DNA of 64,000 bases from Moniliella sp. 'wahieum' (lineage: Eukaryota > Basidiomycota > Moniliellomycetes > Moniliellales > Moniliellaceae): assembly GCA_003971905.1 (NCBI GenBank), contig RSEE01000016.1:496001-560000 (forward strand), in the 5' to 3' direction. The first letter of the stretch is position 1; every line of letters starts with the position of its first letter. A model generated the notes under the pieces. It was not told the DNA's origin and searched no databases. It worked only from the letters and a program-made list of their open reading frames with translations. Below, one piece after another: positions 1-12,348 of the stretch. The position numbers and the translations under genes were made by a program.

Positions 1-1072
1 AACGGCTCCTCCGGATATGCTGATCCTCATCACACAGCTCCTTGATGGGAGCGGGTGAAGTCTGAGGAGATGGGGTGGGGGTAGAGGACATTAACTTCGC
101 GTTCTCCACAGGGGGAGAGGCAACTTGGGGCATTTCCTCAGTCACTGACATATCCTCCTCAGGCTTGGATTGGGCTTCGGCTTCGGGCGCAGACCTATTC
201 TCGTGCTCAGGCTCCTGTCGAGACTCAGGCTCAGGCTCAAGCTCAGGTTCAAGCTCCTTCCGTGGTTGGGCTCCAGATCTGGCTCCTGCACTGTTGAGAC
301 TCGGACATTTGGTGTTGAGGCTCCGATTGCGGTTGCGGTTGCGAGGCAGTCCCGCCTTTTTCGCCGCCCTCGAAGCTGAGCGAGTAATTTTCCTGGTCGG
401 CATCTTTTTCACCCACCCGGGCTGGCTTGGTCTTAGCCTTGGAGGCAGGCACAGGTTTCTTGGATTCCGACGCAATGACGGGTTGCTCGACGAGGCTGTT
501 CAAGCTGCGGGTTTGCAAGGCAGAGTTGCCTCCCATGGCTCTGAGGGGTGAGAGGGAAGCAGGGCCCGGGGTGGGGGTAGGAGAGATAATTCCGTTTTCC
601 TTGTTGCTCAAGCGAGGGGCTGCGAAGAGGGCTGGCTCAAAAGAATCGAGGGCCGGCTTGGCGCACCTTGCGCTGCGGAGACTTGACAAGATCAACGAGC
701 CGGCGGCTGCGCTCGTCCTCACGCCCACGCACCTGCTGACTGGAGACGTCAAGTAGAATTTGGGAGTCAGCTGTTTGCTCCCACGACCAATAGAGGTGGG
801 GGGAGAGAGACGTACACATAGTGCTGCCGGAGAGTGGCGCCGTCGGAGATCATCTGGAGTGCCCAGTCCATGTCGAGGTGAACCTCAAGCACATCGAGGG
901 AGCAGAGGGCATCCAAGCTGGAGAGGAGGCTGCCCAGCGTGGTGGGCGCCCGAGGACGCGTGTGGTAGTGGCCATGCTGGGAATGCTGAGCGCGGATCCA
1001 GGTGGTGTCGAGGCCGGTCGATGGCGATGGTGTTGGGGATGGTGGGGAGCGCCAGGGGGTGGTTGGACCCAA
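1..1072 (-). CDS. Unknown Pro/Glu-rich protein, 3' end outside window
   Basis: I do not recognise the family. On the minus strand a coding-like stretch (about 890-1000) contains a Leu/Asp-rich segment with the peptide SLDVLEVHLDMDWALQM. A plausible intron follows at about 740-813 (GTACGT donor, CAG acceptor), then a charged segment (REDERSRRLVDLVKSPQR), a KEN-box-like NKENG, and a low-complexity Glu/Pro/Ser tail that is still open at base 1. At least two frame changes are needed, near 650 and near 270-290, so the protein is inferred from three frames. The start is unclear; coding character may reach about 1229. The disordered tail and KEN motif would suit a cell-cycle or chromosome-associated protein, but that is inference only. 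Confidence 0.45.
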
Positions 1073-1229
1073 CCCTGCGGCCTAAGGCCTGTCCAGCCGA
1101 AGCAGCCTCACCGGTGACGGTCACCCCGGCAAGAGTGAGAGGATGGAGTCTAGCTGAACGTTCAGGCTGCACGCTCAGCGCGCCCCCACGGCGCCAGTGT
1201 TGCCGCGTGCCGCGTCCGAATATCAACAC

Positions 1230-2330
1230 CCACCCGGTGTTGCAATCTTTCAGTCGGCGGCTCCTCCAGCTCAGCCCAACCAGATCAACGCATTAGGCGT
1301 GTTGATCAACCGCCATGTCACGCCCCCCCGCGCCCACTGGCAAGACCCAACAGCACCAAGCCATCGGGGCTGAACACGGTATAATGCATGGGAAGTGCAT
1401 ATCATCGACTTCACTAGGAGACGGCCGTCGGACCCGCTTGACACTTGCCGTTTGTACGTTATCCGATGAACAAGATGCGGGGTTCCTCCTGCCGAGACCA
1501 TCGAGGAGGGAACTGAATCTCCGCACCCATTGGTCGGGAGTGGAGGCAGCAGGCAGCGCGAGAAGAAGAACCAAGCGAAAGTAAGAGGGTGAATGAGATC
1601 CAAACAGCTGAAACGTAACTGGTCTTGGGTACAACAATCCTTGTACCTTTCCCTGCTCATCCAGGCCAACATGTCATACTAACCCGGGCGTGTCGAAAGA
1701 CACAGCGAAATCGTGCCAGTAGGAAGCCGAACTGCCGACCCTTATCGGCGTAGTGGTCGCTCGGGCCCCAGCTGGGTCTTCGTCATGCTTAGCTGTACGA
1801 CAGCCAGAAAAACGGAGTATAGTATTAGTGTAGTCGTAGAGCTCTGCGTCGCGGTTGAAATCGATCGGACGGTCGAGCTATTTGTTTACTAACTTCAGGG
1901 GATAGTTTTCCTGGGGAATTCGTCCACGCTAGCGCTCCTCGTCTTACTGCAAACGGTTCTCATTCGTGGCGGTCCTCGGGCACTATAAACCTCACATGAT
2001 GCGTAATAGAGATGAGGGACATGGGCAGCTTCCGGAAAACAACAGACAGCGAGCGTCCATACTGCGCAAATAGTGTAGATGCACCTCGGGGGTTGTAAGC
2101 CCACATGCAGGACACTGGCGAAAGCCTTTTATTGTCCTTTTAGAACCAGCAGGACCTGTGTTCGTTATACGGTACGACCCGACTCCCGCCTTTCAATCCC
2201 AGGTACAAAAACTGACTGTCACACATGACACAGTCGGGAGCTGAGAGCTGGGAGCCTTGGGGAGGTAAACCAGAGCAATAAAGACAACCAGAGCAAAGAC
2301 AACATCGGGAACTGCAGCAAAAGCAGAAGT
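1230..2330. other. Intergenic, no gene seen
   Basis: Only short overlapping open frames on both strands with no recognisable motif. I see no RNA gene and no clear repeat in this stretch. Confidence 0.5.
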
Positions 2331-2560
2331 GTGTTGCGACGGTGATCCGCTTCACCGATCACAGCGCACTTCTGACCTCACTAGCCCTGAGGCTCCGCGG
2401 GCTCCGAAGACGGCAGCTAACGCCGTAGCCTTCTCCTGTAACCCTCGTCCTTCTTCCTACCACCAAAACGCCTCTCTCTCGCCCGCGATCGATCGCCTAC
2501 ACTACTGTCCTAAACGCTTCAGTATCCATTGAGGTCTCCATAGCCGGGTGGACCAGGACG
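2331..2560 (+). repeat. Dispersed repeat, copy 1
   Basis: This segment is clearly similar to 29612-29875 on the same strand. Shared blocks include GAGGCTCCGCGGGCTCCGAA, TCTCGCCCGC followed by ATCGATCG, AAACGCTTCAG, and GGTCTCCATAGCCGGGTG at the right end. No ORF of note spans it. It is probably a remnant of a non-coding mobile element or an LTR, but no terminal repeats are visible. Confidence 0.7.
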
Positions 2561-5500
2561 TCGCTACAAGTGGACATATAAAGCAAGGGAACAACCTGAG
2601 CAAGGGGAAGAGGAGCGAGATGCGTGCGAGACACCAGAGAAATTGGAAATGTTGGGAGTGAAAGATCAGCCAGCCGATGATACCAAACCGTGTCTGTGGT
2701 GCCCTTGTTTCGCTTAATTTGCCGCATTTTCTTGCAGGCGGGGTGGGCTGGTTCGATTGTCCGTTACCAGTTACTAGCTCTCATCTGGGCAAAACACCGT
2801 GTGTTTTTTTATATGGATCCGTCATCGATTGGACATGAGTCCAGCAGCATCAGCGAAAAGGTCGCGCGGCCGATGATGCAGATGATGCACGGAGGAATAA
2901 CTCTCAACATCTCGCCGTCTGGGGCCAGTAATAGCCCCCAGTTTTTCTATGTTAGTACTTAACGCAGAGAGGGAAATGGAGGAAAGGATGACGGTCATAT
3001 TCGTCGAGGGGAAGGAGGCGAGGTATATGTACCTCGGAGAGAAGAGAACGTGCGAGCCGAGTCACACGGAGGAAGAAAGAGAGCATAATATAAAAAGGGG
3101 AAACAGGGTCTAGAACAGATCAGGGTCCAGCTACCCTATTACTGTGGTGACTATAGTATGTGTGACCAGGTGGGTCTGATGCCGACAGTAGTTATGACAG
3201 ATCCGCTGTGTTGACCATGTAGTTGCGTAAACCGCCCGCCCCTAAGGATGATGTACGGCCGGACCAGGGGGGTAGCCCTGTCCTGCTCCATTTGTCCCCC
3301 GCATATTGGCGGCGTATGGTGGCGAGCCGTGCTCGCAGTTCCTTGTTTCTCTCTGTGTGGGGGCGACGGATATTCTGACACCGTCACTGCCCTCTTAGAA
3401 CGGACCCCGTGCCCATAGCGAGGAATTCTTCGGGTGGACATTCTAAGTAGCCACAGCTGGAACGCGGGGTCAGTCACCTAGTCAGGTCTCCCCATCGCCC
3501 CTCCACAAGGACTTCTCTTTGATCAATGTCCATCCGGATCCAGTGACTACGGAGGGGAAAGGTTGAGTACTGAGTACGTCGAATCCCCTGATGGGCCACA
3601 CACAATAATTAGTACCACACACCGTCGGATGTGCGTACTGCTATGTATATGACCCCCGGTTCTGCATCATCCTTGAAGCTTTTGAAGCTTGACGCTTGGA
3701 GCTTGAAGCTTGACCGGTGGCCCCTTTATGTGTCTCTTTCCCTTCCTCTCGTATATACGGCACCACACTCTGGTATGCCGGCCTGAATGAACACCATCTC
3801 GGCAAACAAAAAGCAACACTCCCAGTTTGATGCATGATGCATGATGCCCAGTGTAATTAGGGGGCGGACAGAGCTCAAAAGTACAGCTTCAAAAGCACTG
3901 CGCGCGTGGCCTTCATTGTTTTGTGGGGAAACCGGAAGAGAGGTGTTGGCAACATGGGTGTGGGCTCCACTGCAAGTGTCCCCTTTTGTGTGTAGAGAGG
4001 CAGACGGAGACCTGGGTGGCTGGTTCAACCATAACCATATACTCGACCGTCCAGCCGTTCACGCGCTCACGTTCACCGGCCGCTTCATGGGTCGGTGCGC
4101 CAGGGACGGCTGCTCCTCCGCTCAGTTGAAACGCCTCCTGCGTCGTTTTTCGTTCATCCTCGCGCACAAAGGCGCCACTGGCATAGCTGAGAACTGCAGA
4201 ATCGCAGCGTCGATTTTGACCTGGTCCAATGGGCCGCAGAGAGAGGCCCCAACAAAATAATATAGGGGCAGGGGCAGTTACCGCAGGTACCCACTAAACT
4301 CATGAAACTCATTAGCCCATCCGGACAGCGACTGTGACGCGCGCAAAGAGGGGAGGGGATGGTGCACGGCATACGCTTGTGGGTGAGGCTGAGGAATGGG
4401 AAAGATTCGACGCCATGCATGACATGGATGACAAGCAACAAGCCACATAGGGGCGCCGTAACGCGGAACGCGTACTACCGCGCAAGACAGATGCATCCAT
4501 CCATCAACGTTGAAGTCATCAACGTTGAACTTCAACGTTGAGCTTACCAGGGCGTGGGGCTCCGCCTGAGCACAGTCAGCGGCTGACTAGTGACTGCCAA
4601 AACGCCAACCACCAAAAAGCGGGGAAGAACAGCCAAGGGCGGAGTGTGAACTCGACGTCCCCGGTGGCGGTGGAGACAGTATGCAGTCCGAGTCACTAGT
4701 CAGCGCCACCAAACGTTCAATGTTCACTCATCCTTACTAGCTTACTCAGTACTGCGTACCGTTAATCATCGAGTTCACTATCAATCCCAGCTGGTTCGCT
4801 CCCCGATTCTGCAACGCGCCATGAAATTTCAAATGTAAACGCTCAGCGCTCCATCGGTGGATGTGTGTGGAGTGTGAACTGGTGAAAACCTTCTGCGGCG
4901 CCAGACACGCAAAAAGTTTGATTTGACTCCAGGAACCGTGTGGGGCGCTGGCGCTGGCTGGCGCTGTGGCGGCGGGGCAAGGCGGAGCCCCACAGCTTGG
5001 TCACCAACGCCCCCCAGCGCACCCAGCACAGCCAGCACACCTTGGTTTAACGTTTGCCGGTTGCCAGTTACCGGTATCGACCAGTGGCTAGTGGTGCCCG
5101 GGGCCCGGGGCCCCCTCTCCAGAGGGAGAGAGCGGTGTTGGTGCGCGGGGCTTGCCTGGCCTTCCACGGCCCATGGCGGAGATTGCGGCAATGATCGAGT
5201 CGGGAGAGGGGCTGCCGGTGTGTGTGGCACTGTGGGGCACGTTGCAGCATGGCCCGTTCTTGATCTGGCATCTTTGAATCAGCCCAAAAGCTTAAATCTT
5301 AATCAGCGCGCAATTGGCCGCGGAGGATCGATGATGCATGTTCATGGGAAGCCTAGCATGCATGATACGCATCGCGGTGGCCAGGCCAGCCAGCGCCCCC
5401 ACGCCTGGATCGGCCCGTCGCACGGAGCTCCTTGCAGTCGACTGGTATCGGTGTGGTCGGTGTGGTCGGTGCGTTCACGCGTTCACGCGTTCACGCCATC

Positions 5501-6633
5501 CCCAATCGCGACGCCAATCGCAATCGGTGGTGCTGTGGGCGGTGGAGACGCCCGTCTCAAGTGCCTGGCTCCCCTGGCGCTGCCAGAGAGCGCAGTGCCA
5601 CAGTAGGCAGCAATGCACCGGCGACAGTCCCGCAGTCCCCACCGCACCCTATTACTGCCCCCTCGTTCCCCTGTGGATGGTAGGTTGGTGGCCGGTGACC
5701 GGTGACCAGTGACCCCTCGGTGACCATCATCGATCATCGATCAGGGCGCAGCGCCAGGCGAGTCATCATCTCCTTCGTTTGGCGTTGCTCTTGCTTGCTT
5801 TGCGATTCACATCCCAAGCGCTAGAGCGCAATCAATTTACCAGTATCAATATTCAATCTGCGGGGGAAGCGGCTGGAACAAAGGGCTGGTTCGCTGGCGC
5901 CGTTGGAAATTGGAGCGTGCCCAGGCACAGGCCGGAACACATGGGCGTGAATGTGGTCATTGGGATGAACGATGAGATTGAACATGCTGAGAGAATTACG
6001 ACGGTAGGACCGAGGGGCGGGGGAATATTGGGGCCAGTTGCCCCCTCGATTCTTGGCACAAGGCCTGCTCGTGAGGAGGGCTGCCTGCGTTGCGGCAACC
6101 AGGCGGTTGGGGTCGGGGGCTGGTGCTGGGACCGTGGGGAAGATGCCGAGCACCAGCCATGCGCCCGGGGGATGTGACACACCGGCGGCCATTTGGGGGC
6201 GGCAGGGGGGCGCAGGCGGGCTGGCGGGCAGGGCGGGGGGGGAGCCCGTGGTGGGTGGGCGTGGGGCAGCACAGGGGCAGTGCCTCTCCGCATTCTTCTC
6301 CTGCCCCGTGCCCGGGCGTGCGCTGGCTGCCGCATGCGCAGTCCCCAGCCGACACTGGCGGGGTGCGCAGCAGCACGCAGCAGCACGCCCGCCGCTCTCC
6401 GCCAGCCAGCCCGACGGCGCTGCGCTGCAGGGCGCTGCTCTGCGCGGCTACCGGCTACCCACCCCCGCCGCCTCCATCTCGGCGCGCGCACACCTCCACC
6501 CGCCGTCCCCGTCCGCCTCACCTGCAGCCCCACCACCACCGCCTCCCCGCCTGCTGCCCGCCCTTGCCGCGCCCCGCCGCCCTCGCCCTCCGCGTCCTCG
6601 GCCCGCCCCCCCGTCACCCACGCTCCTCTGCTC
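2561..6633. other. Long intergenic spacer with short palindromic motif clusters
   Basis: No convincing gene. The longest frames (minus 4829-5230, plus 4923-5606, plus 5779-6177) are GC-rich and lack recognisable motifs. The spacer holds clusters of short palindromes: AAGCTT at 3671-3719, ATGCAT at 3830-3850, AACGTT at 4505-4540, ACCGGT/GGTGACC at 5690-5725 and ATCGAT at 5727-5742. The last 450 bases are very C-rich and may be 5' leader of the creA-like gene. Confidence 0.5.
3671..3719. repeat. AAGCTT-rich degenerate tandem motif cluster
   Basis: Four to five imperfect repeats of a GCTTGAAGCTTGA-like word end in ACCGGT. Similar clusters lie at 24661-24729, 44305-44340 and 62641-62690, always in spacers. 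Confidence 0.6.
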
Positions 6634-8621
6634 ATGCCTACCTCCGATGCTGCTGCCAGCGGCGGTGCCCCCGACCGCAGCAAGATCCACGCCCCTACCA
6701 GTGTCCGCTCTGTCCCCGCGCCTTTTATCGACTGGAGCACCAGGTGCGTCCTCCCCGCCCCCTGCCCTCCTCGTCCCATCCTAACCCCCCTCCCCCAGAC
6801 ACGCCACATCCGCACCCACACCGGCGAGAAGCCCCATGCATGCCAGCACGCCGGCTGTGGCAAACGCTTCTCTCGCTCCGATGAGCTGACCCGCCACATG
6901 CGCATCCACGCCAATCCCAAGCGCACCCGCATCATCCAGCCCTCCGCCCCTTGGCTCGCCCCCGCCCCACGGGGCAGGCCAAGTCGCCCGAGCTGTCTGC
7001 GTCCGATGCGAATCCCGTCCCCCTCGTGCCGGCCACATCCGTACCAATGGCAATGCCCGTCCCGTACCCCCGCAGGCTGCGCCCGCCCTGCGATGGAAGG
7101 CAGCTACCCCATGTCGTGGGAGGAGTACCATGCTGGTGCCCCGCCTTACCGATCGGTAACCATCCGCTTCGTCCCAGGCAGGGCCGTTCCTGTTCGTAAA
7201 GGATGCCGATGTTAGCATGGACCCCGAGCCAGAGCGCGACGCCGCTTACTCGCAGTCCCATCCTCCGGTAAGAGGCGGGAACAATATGAATGCGTTGGCA
7301 ATGTTGGCTGCAGAGGAACTGCAGGAACTGAACCAAGCCACTTCGCCCACCGGCGCCGTCACTTCGCCCGGCTCGGCCCCGACCCGGCCGGCGTGCGAGC
7401 ACGAGGGGTGCATGGACTCGTACCATGAACAAATCGCATCGGCCGTGCGTAGTAACTTTCCGTCCCTGCCTCGGCTCATGAAAGACGAAGTCCCCACTAT
7501 GCCCACTCGGCACACCAGCCCGTGTTGGGACCCCGCTCCTTCTCCGGTCCTTCTTATCGGACGATGCGCCCCCCACCCGAGTCGGTGGTGAGTTCGACGG
7601 CGCCTTCGCCCCGGATGAGTGCGCTGGACCGCCCGGGCTTTGGGGACGATCCCGAGTCGGATGGAGAGCTGCCGCCGCCGCAGGCATACAAATATGGTTC
7701 GTCGGTTCCCTCGTCCCACCGTGTCACGGGCAGTCGCGGGCCCGGCACGTTTTTCACCCCTTCTGGTTCCCCCGTACTTGGTCCGCTGCGCAACATGAGT
7801 CTTCGTTCGGCGCGGACCATGCCAAATACCCCGCACACTTCCCGCCCCAGTTCGCCCGTGCACCTGCACCACGCGCGCCAGCCCAATCTCGCTTCTCTCT
7901 CCCCACCCTCGCCCCGGCCGGGTCGGCGCAAGGTTTGGGCGTGTTAGTATCGGATTCTGGCCCGATGCATACGCCCAGTACCGGTCACCATCCCGTTCAC
8001 CGTCACCGTCCATCCCACCCTTACAGTCCGGGCTCGACCTCGGTCAGCTCGGAGGCAGCACGCGCGCGGGCTGGGGTGGCGCGCTCTCTCCAATTGACTG
8101 CGCTCCCGGTCGGGGGCGAGGAGGGCGAGCTAGGCGCGCGTCCATTGGCCCGCTCTCGCTCTTTGGGGCCCATCGGCGCGAAGACGAATTTACTTCGATG
8201 TCCACTGCGCCGAAGAGGCGAAAACGCATTTCGGACTTACTGTCGGCCGCGCCAGGGCCGCAGCCCTCGGGGCCACCACCCTGCGCACCGCTCGCTCTGC
8301 CCCCGGAAGTCCACGATGACTCGTGGCGTGACCCCCGTCCCGCGCGGCTCGGCCGAATCGTCGCCGGCTTCGGAACCGCGCGAGTTGCCCGGGTTGACCT
8401 ACACCAAGTCTGCTGCCTCCTCCATCTCGCACATTCCGCCCACATGCACCAACTCGCCCACCGAGACAAGGCCCGTATCACCATCTTCCTCCTCGGCCTT
8501 TTCCTTGGCCAAGTATAAGTTGCCCCCCTTGAGCGCCATGACGCCGATCGTGCCGACGGAGCAAGCTGCGTCGCCGGGCCCGGCCGCGTTGCCGACGCTG
8601 CGGACGCTGTTGAGCGAATAG
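6634..8621 (+). CDS. creA: C2H2 carbon-catabolite repressor, CreA/Mig1-like
   Basis: Two adjacent C2H2 fingers of the Mig1/CreA type are encoded. The first ([17 protein letters not shown]) is split from the second ([16 protein letters not shown], then [18 protein letters not shown]) by an intron at 6744-6798, at the place where finger 1 ends. The linker TGEKPHAC and the RSDELTRH recognition helix are those of GC-box-binding glucose repressors. The rest of the protein is Ser/Pro-rich and disordered, with a short Leu-rich segment ([15 protein letters not shown], about 7290) and a C-terminal [10 protein letters not shown]. Family knowledge: nuclear DNA-binding repressor of alternative-carbon genes, acting with Cyc8-Tup1. 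The ATG at 6634 is the closest upstream start but is one frame off from finger 1; further frame changes occur at about 6950-7215, 7520 and 7935. The regulatory-region homology is weak, so another Mig-type factor is possible. Confidence 0.85.
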
Positions 8622-8985
8622 TTTCCTTCTTGCACCTATTGTACCTTGTAGGGTTTGCCCTGGCCGCGTCTCCCCCTCTTGGTTCTCCCTGAGTACCTTA
8701 GTACTCTTGCCACTCCAGGCGAAAATGTGGAGGGGAGGCCTGCGCAGGGATTCTTGTCGGCTATCCTGTTCAGATCTCTACGTGTGACGCGTGTTCCAAT
8801 GTATCATGATGCGCATCGCTCTGCGCCCTTGGGGCGCTTCCCAATCGCAGGGAGGGGAAGGGGTTCGAATGTACCCCTCCTTTCGGAGGCCAGGAAAAAT
8901 GATTTGGAGTCAGCAAGCGTCTGCTTGAAGCTTGAGGCTGCTTCATAAAAAACTCGTGAACAAAAAAGAGGACGCCCTGTTGGGT
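8622..8985. other. 3' flank of the creA-like gene
   Basis: No gene seen between the stop at 8621 and the tRNA. Confidence 0.4.
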
Positions 8986-9065
8986 CGAACGACGCAGGGG
9001 TCGAACCTGCACCTCCTGATTACAACCAGTCGTAGTCAGACGCGCTACCATTGCGCCAGCCGTCC
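8986..9065 (-). tRNA. tRNA-Arg(ACG), intron-containing
   Basis: The minus strand folds as a full cloverleaf: acceptor GGACGGC with GTCGTTC, D-stem GCGC/GCGC, anticodon stem TCTGA/TCAGG, T-arm GCAGG-TTCGACC-CCTGC. The loop reads C-T-ACG-A followed by a 9-nt intron (CTGGTTGTA) whose TTGTA can pair with the anticodon, then A38. Anticodon ACG gives Arg. The D-arm sequence resembles some Trp tRNAs, so the isotype rests on the intron placement. Confidence 0.8.
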
Positions 9066-10959
9066 TTCCTTGGTCGGGGAAGCATATCGAATAATGCATT
9101 TCCGTCCAATTGTCCTGCTCTACGTTTACTCGTATCGTAAACTACCGCACGACGTGGAAAAATACTGTTGGGAAGAGATGGGCGAGAAGAAGAGCGCAAC
9201 AGGCATAAGGTGGCAAATGGAGGCTGTCCTTACACACATCCATGTATGCTATCCTTTACTCCAATGGTCGCAAGCTCGCGCTGGGTGCCGCCCCTGTTTG
9301 CCGGAGGGCTGTGGGCGAGAAGGAAAAGCATTATGAGCCCGTATATACTCCAGGATACATGAAGCGTGTGGAGTAGCTCGGTCCTCTCCAGACCATGTGG
9401 TTGATCAGCTGCCGGGCTACAGCAAATTCGTCTTTCGACAGCGAACCCGTGAGGGTCACCCCCCCCCCCCCAAATCCCTGAGGACATATATCACTGTCAG
9501 AACTCGTCAAATATCTCGATATTGGCACAGTAGCAACAAGTAAGCGTACCAAACAGCCAACGTGTAAGAGGGAGATTGCTTTTTAGTCTCGTTTAGGTTA
9601 GATTGTAAGAAGAAGGGGGAACAGCGACAGCGACAGCAAGGTTGGCCCGTCTTGTCCGAGTTAAGATTGTCAACGCATTGGCATAAGACCGTCTGTGTTC
9701 GGTGATGGTACGTCCAAGACAGAAGCCCCAGATACTGTGGTCCTGTAATATTGTCCTGTAGATTTTGTGGTGACATATGTCGAAGCAGCTCAATCGCCAA
9801 GCGAGAAGGGGTCTTGCCTTCCGTACATTGTGTCCGGGGCGATAGGCGAGGACGAGAATACGTTTATCAACTGGTGTGAGGGGGCGCGCTAAAAAGTTTG
9901 GGCTTTACTTGTGAAAGACAGGCATCATGATTGGCGGTGCCATCAAGCACAGCCCACTCACGGGCCGAAATGGCAAAAACGCGGTTTAAACGTGACTTCG
10001 CCCCCTGTCATATTAGGTCGAAAGGTGCGGTTGGAGGGTACAGCGGCCGAACGCGAGGGCGGGCGGATGGGCCTGCCGATATGCAATGCCCTCAAACACG
10101 GTGGAAGCGGTGGGAGCGGGGGCTGTACCGAAGACGGTAACCTGACCTTGCTAGCTTGTGAAATGAGACGGAGAGCAGTGCTAAAGCTGTTGGATGTGAG
10201 GAAGCTGACGTTGTGACTGTCGGCGATGGCCCATAACTGACCGAGGACCTAGAGGGCAGGCGACAGGGAGCAGATGACTTGACAGCCTGGTCGCTTCCAA
10301 GAACGCCGACTGGCCCGGATCTCCGAGTGACCGCGAAGATGGGCATACCCAGTGCGCTCTCGGCCGGGGTGGTAAGTGCTACTGGGGGGGGCGCGATAGG
10401 ATGGGGAGCAGTTAGAATCAGATAGGACAGGCAATGTGGAAGTGGACAGTACATACATGACGTGGGTAATAGTACCGGGAAGACCCGAGGACAATGACGA
10501 TTGCAACGGTACTAAACCGGCGATAGCGGCAGGGGTGGCGAGAGGGCGAGGGCGATGGCGAGGATGGTGGCAAGAGCGATGGGCAAGATGAGGATTAGGG
10601 CCAAGAAGCAGCATCCAGTACTAGTAACGCACCCAGCGCTGCTGGTGGTGCGCCGTCCATCCGATATTGATTGCCCAGGTTTTCACTTACCACATGAGAG
10701 GCACAGGCGCAGTGCTGGATGCATTATGTACCGTCTGGTCCCGCTTGCCCACCGTTGGAACCCCCTAAAGCCTAGGGGCAGTACTCGTGTGTTTTCCTAT
10801 AGCGCTCGCTGAAGACTTACGTGCCACCCTTAAACCTCCATTTTCATTGTATTATGGGCGTTCACGACTGGTGGAACAGGAGGTGCACAGGTGCTAGTGT
10901 ACAAGAGGGACATTGAGCCGGCCTGGTGGCCGCCTGCTTTTACCATTCGCCGCACACAC
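9066..10959. other. Intergenic, no gene seen
   Basis: Small frames only on both strands (longest about 120 codons), with no motif I recognise. It contains a C homopolymer at about 9460 and a purine-rich patch at 10540-10610. Confidence 0.45.
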
Positions 10960-11943
10960 CTAAGCATGCCGCTGGTACTGCGCCACAAGCATAGCATGTG
11001 TCACGCTCATACGGCTCCAGCGTCAGTTGCTCCCGTGGCCGGAACATCTCCCCTTGCAGCTTCTTGACCTCCGAAGCAAACACCGCCTCGGCCGGGGCGG
11101 TCGAGTCAATACACGCCTTGATGGAAATGACAACGTGCCCCCCGTCCTTGAGGAAGTAGTGCGCGTTGAGCGCTACAATACGAGCCTGGTCTGGCTGAGC
11201 CACATCGGCAAAGATCACGTCCACCGTGTCCACCATGCGGTACTTCTGGGGATGACGCGCGTCCTCGATGATGGGAATCACGTTGGTGCGCTTCTTGGCC
11301 ATGTTGATCAAATCCCGCCCACTGCGGTGGAGAACTCAACAGCGTACACTACACCCGTCGGCCCCACCACGTCGGCTACGTGAGATACGGACGTTCCGGA
11401 AGCAGCACCAAGGTAAAGCACCTTGGCACCCGGCTGGATATGGATGTGATCCAGACCACCGAGGATGCCAGCAGCCAGCTTGGAACGGAACGGATTCCAC
11501 ACACGGTACTCAACCTTGGCGCCGGGAACACCGTCATCCTGAACCACGTCGACTGAAATACGCTTTTCGCCGTAAACCGAATCACCAGGAGCCAAGTTCT
11601 TGGTCACGAGCAAGTGCTCTTTGCCCTCGGCAATGAACACACCAGCGTGACGGTGAGGCTTGACAATTACCTTGCTGCCTCCACGGGCACCACCACGGGG
11701 CGCACCACGTCCACGAGGGGCACCACGGCCACCGCCACGAGGGCCACCGCGTCCGCCACCACGGGCGCCTAAACACAAGGAACGTCAGTCGTCTGGGCAA
11801 AGATCCCGCGCAGATACCAATTAACGTACCACGGCCACCAGGAGCGCCACGGGCGCCGCCGCGGCCCCCACGTCCAGGGGGCCGCCACGTCCACCACGGA
11901 ATCCTCCGCGTCCACCACCACGTCCACGGTCACCAAAGGCCAT
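10960..11943 (-). CDS. NOP1: Fibrillarin, box C/D snoRNP 2'-O-methyltransferase
   Basis: The N-terminus is a classical GAR domain starting [18 protein letters not shown], interrupted by an intron at 11769-11829 and resuming as RGG repeats. The methyltransferase domain follows: [15 protein letters not shown], then the SAM-binding segment [20 protein letters not shown], a conserved [22 protein letters not shown] and the [10 protein letters not shown] strand. Family role: catalytic subunit of box C/D snoRNPs in the nucleolus, 2'-O-methylating rRNA and, in yeast, histone H2A Gln105. The stop at 10960-10962 is chosen because one frame change near 10995 restores a normal fibrillarin end (ERDH then MLVAQYQ). 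A second frame break sits right after VEFS (about 11340), where a C run looks one base short, and the GAR region needs a third at about 11880. In so conserved a gene these look like assembly errors. Confidence 0.95.
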
Positions 11944-12348
11944 TTTGTCAGTCAAAGCAAAAAAAGTGCGGAGGCTGGTTGTGGTTGATTGGGTCGGCCT
12001 GCAATGCTTGGACTTTGCTTCGAATGGCCAAGTCAAACGGCAAAAATTTAATGCTTACGTATGGACTCTGTTCCGCCAGCGGGGCAGCGGAAACGAGCCA
12101 ACAAGCAATTTTTGAAATGTAAAGCCATCTTTTTTATCTTGCGCGTTCAACTTCAGCCGAAGGCCAAAAGGGCGACGGAAGGACGTTTGATTGCACTGAA
12201 CTTGTCCCACCACCACCGTTGTTTATACAAGTTGCGCGTAGCTTCCCTTGCCTTTGAGCTTGACTAGCTTAACTGGACGCTTCAAACAACGTTCGGACTC
12301 AGCCGCTCAAATGGCAGCCCAAATGCCAGGCTTGGTCAGCGTCCGATA
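11944..12348. promoter_or_regulatory. Fibrillarin 5' flank
   Basis: Spacer between the fibrillarin ATG (11943, reading left) and the left LTR of the copia element. A 68-codon plus-strand frame at 12061 has no recognisable content. It presumably holds the fibrillarin promoter, since the copia insertion sits about 400 bp upstream of the start codon. No specific element can be identified. Confidence 0.35.

Noticed and set aside
4829-5606. Overlapping minus (133-codon) and plus (227-codon) frames
   Set aside because: Both are low-complexity Pro/Ala/Gly-rich with no recognisable content; GC bias is enough to explain them.
5853-6935. 360-codon minus-strand open frame opposite the creA-like 5' region
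   Set aside because: GC-rich shadow frame of Arg/Gly/Ala composition; the zinc fingers on the plus strand explain the coding signal.
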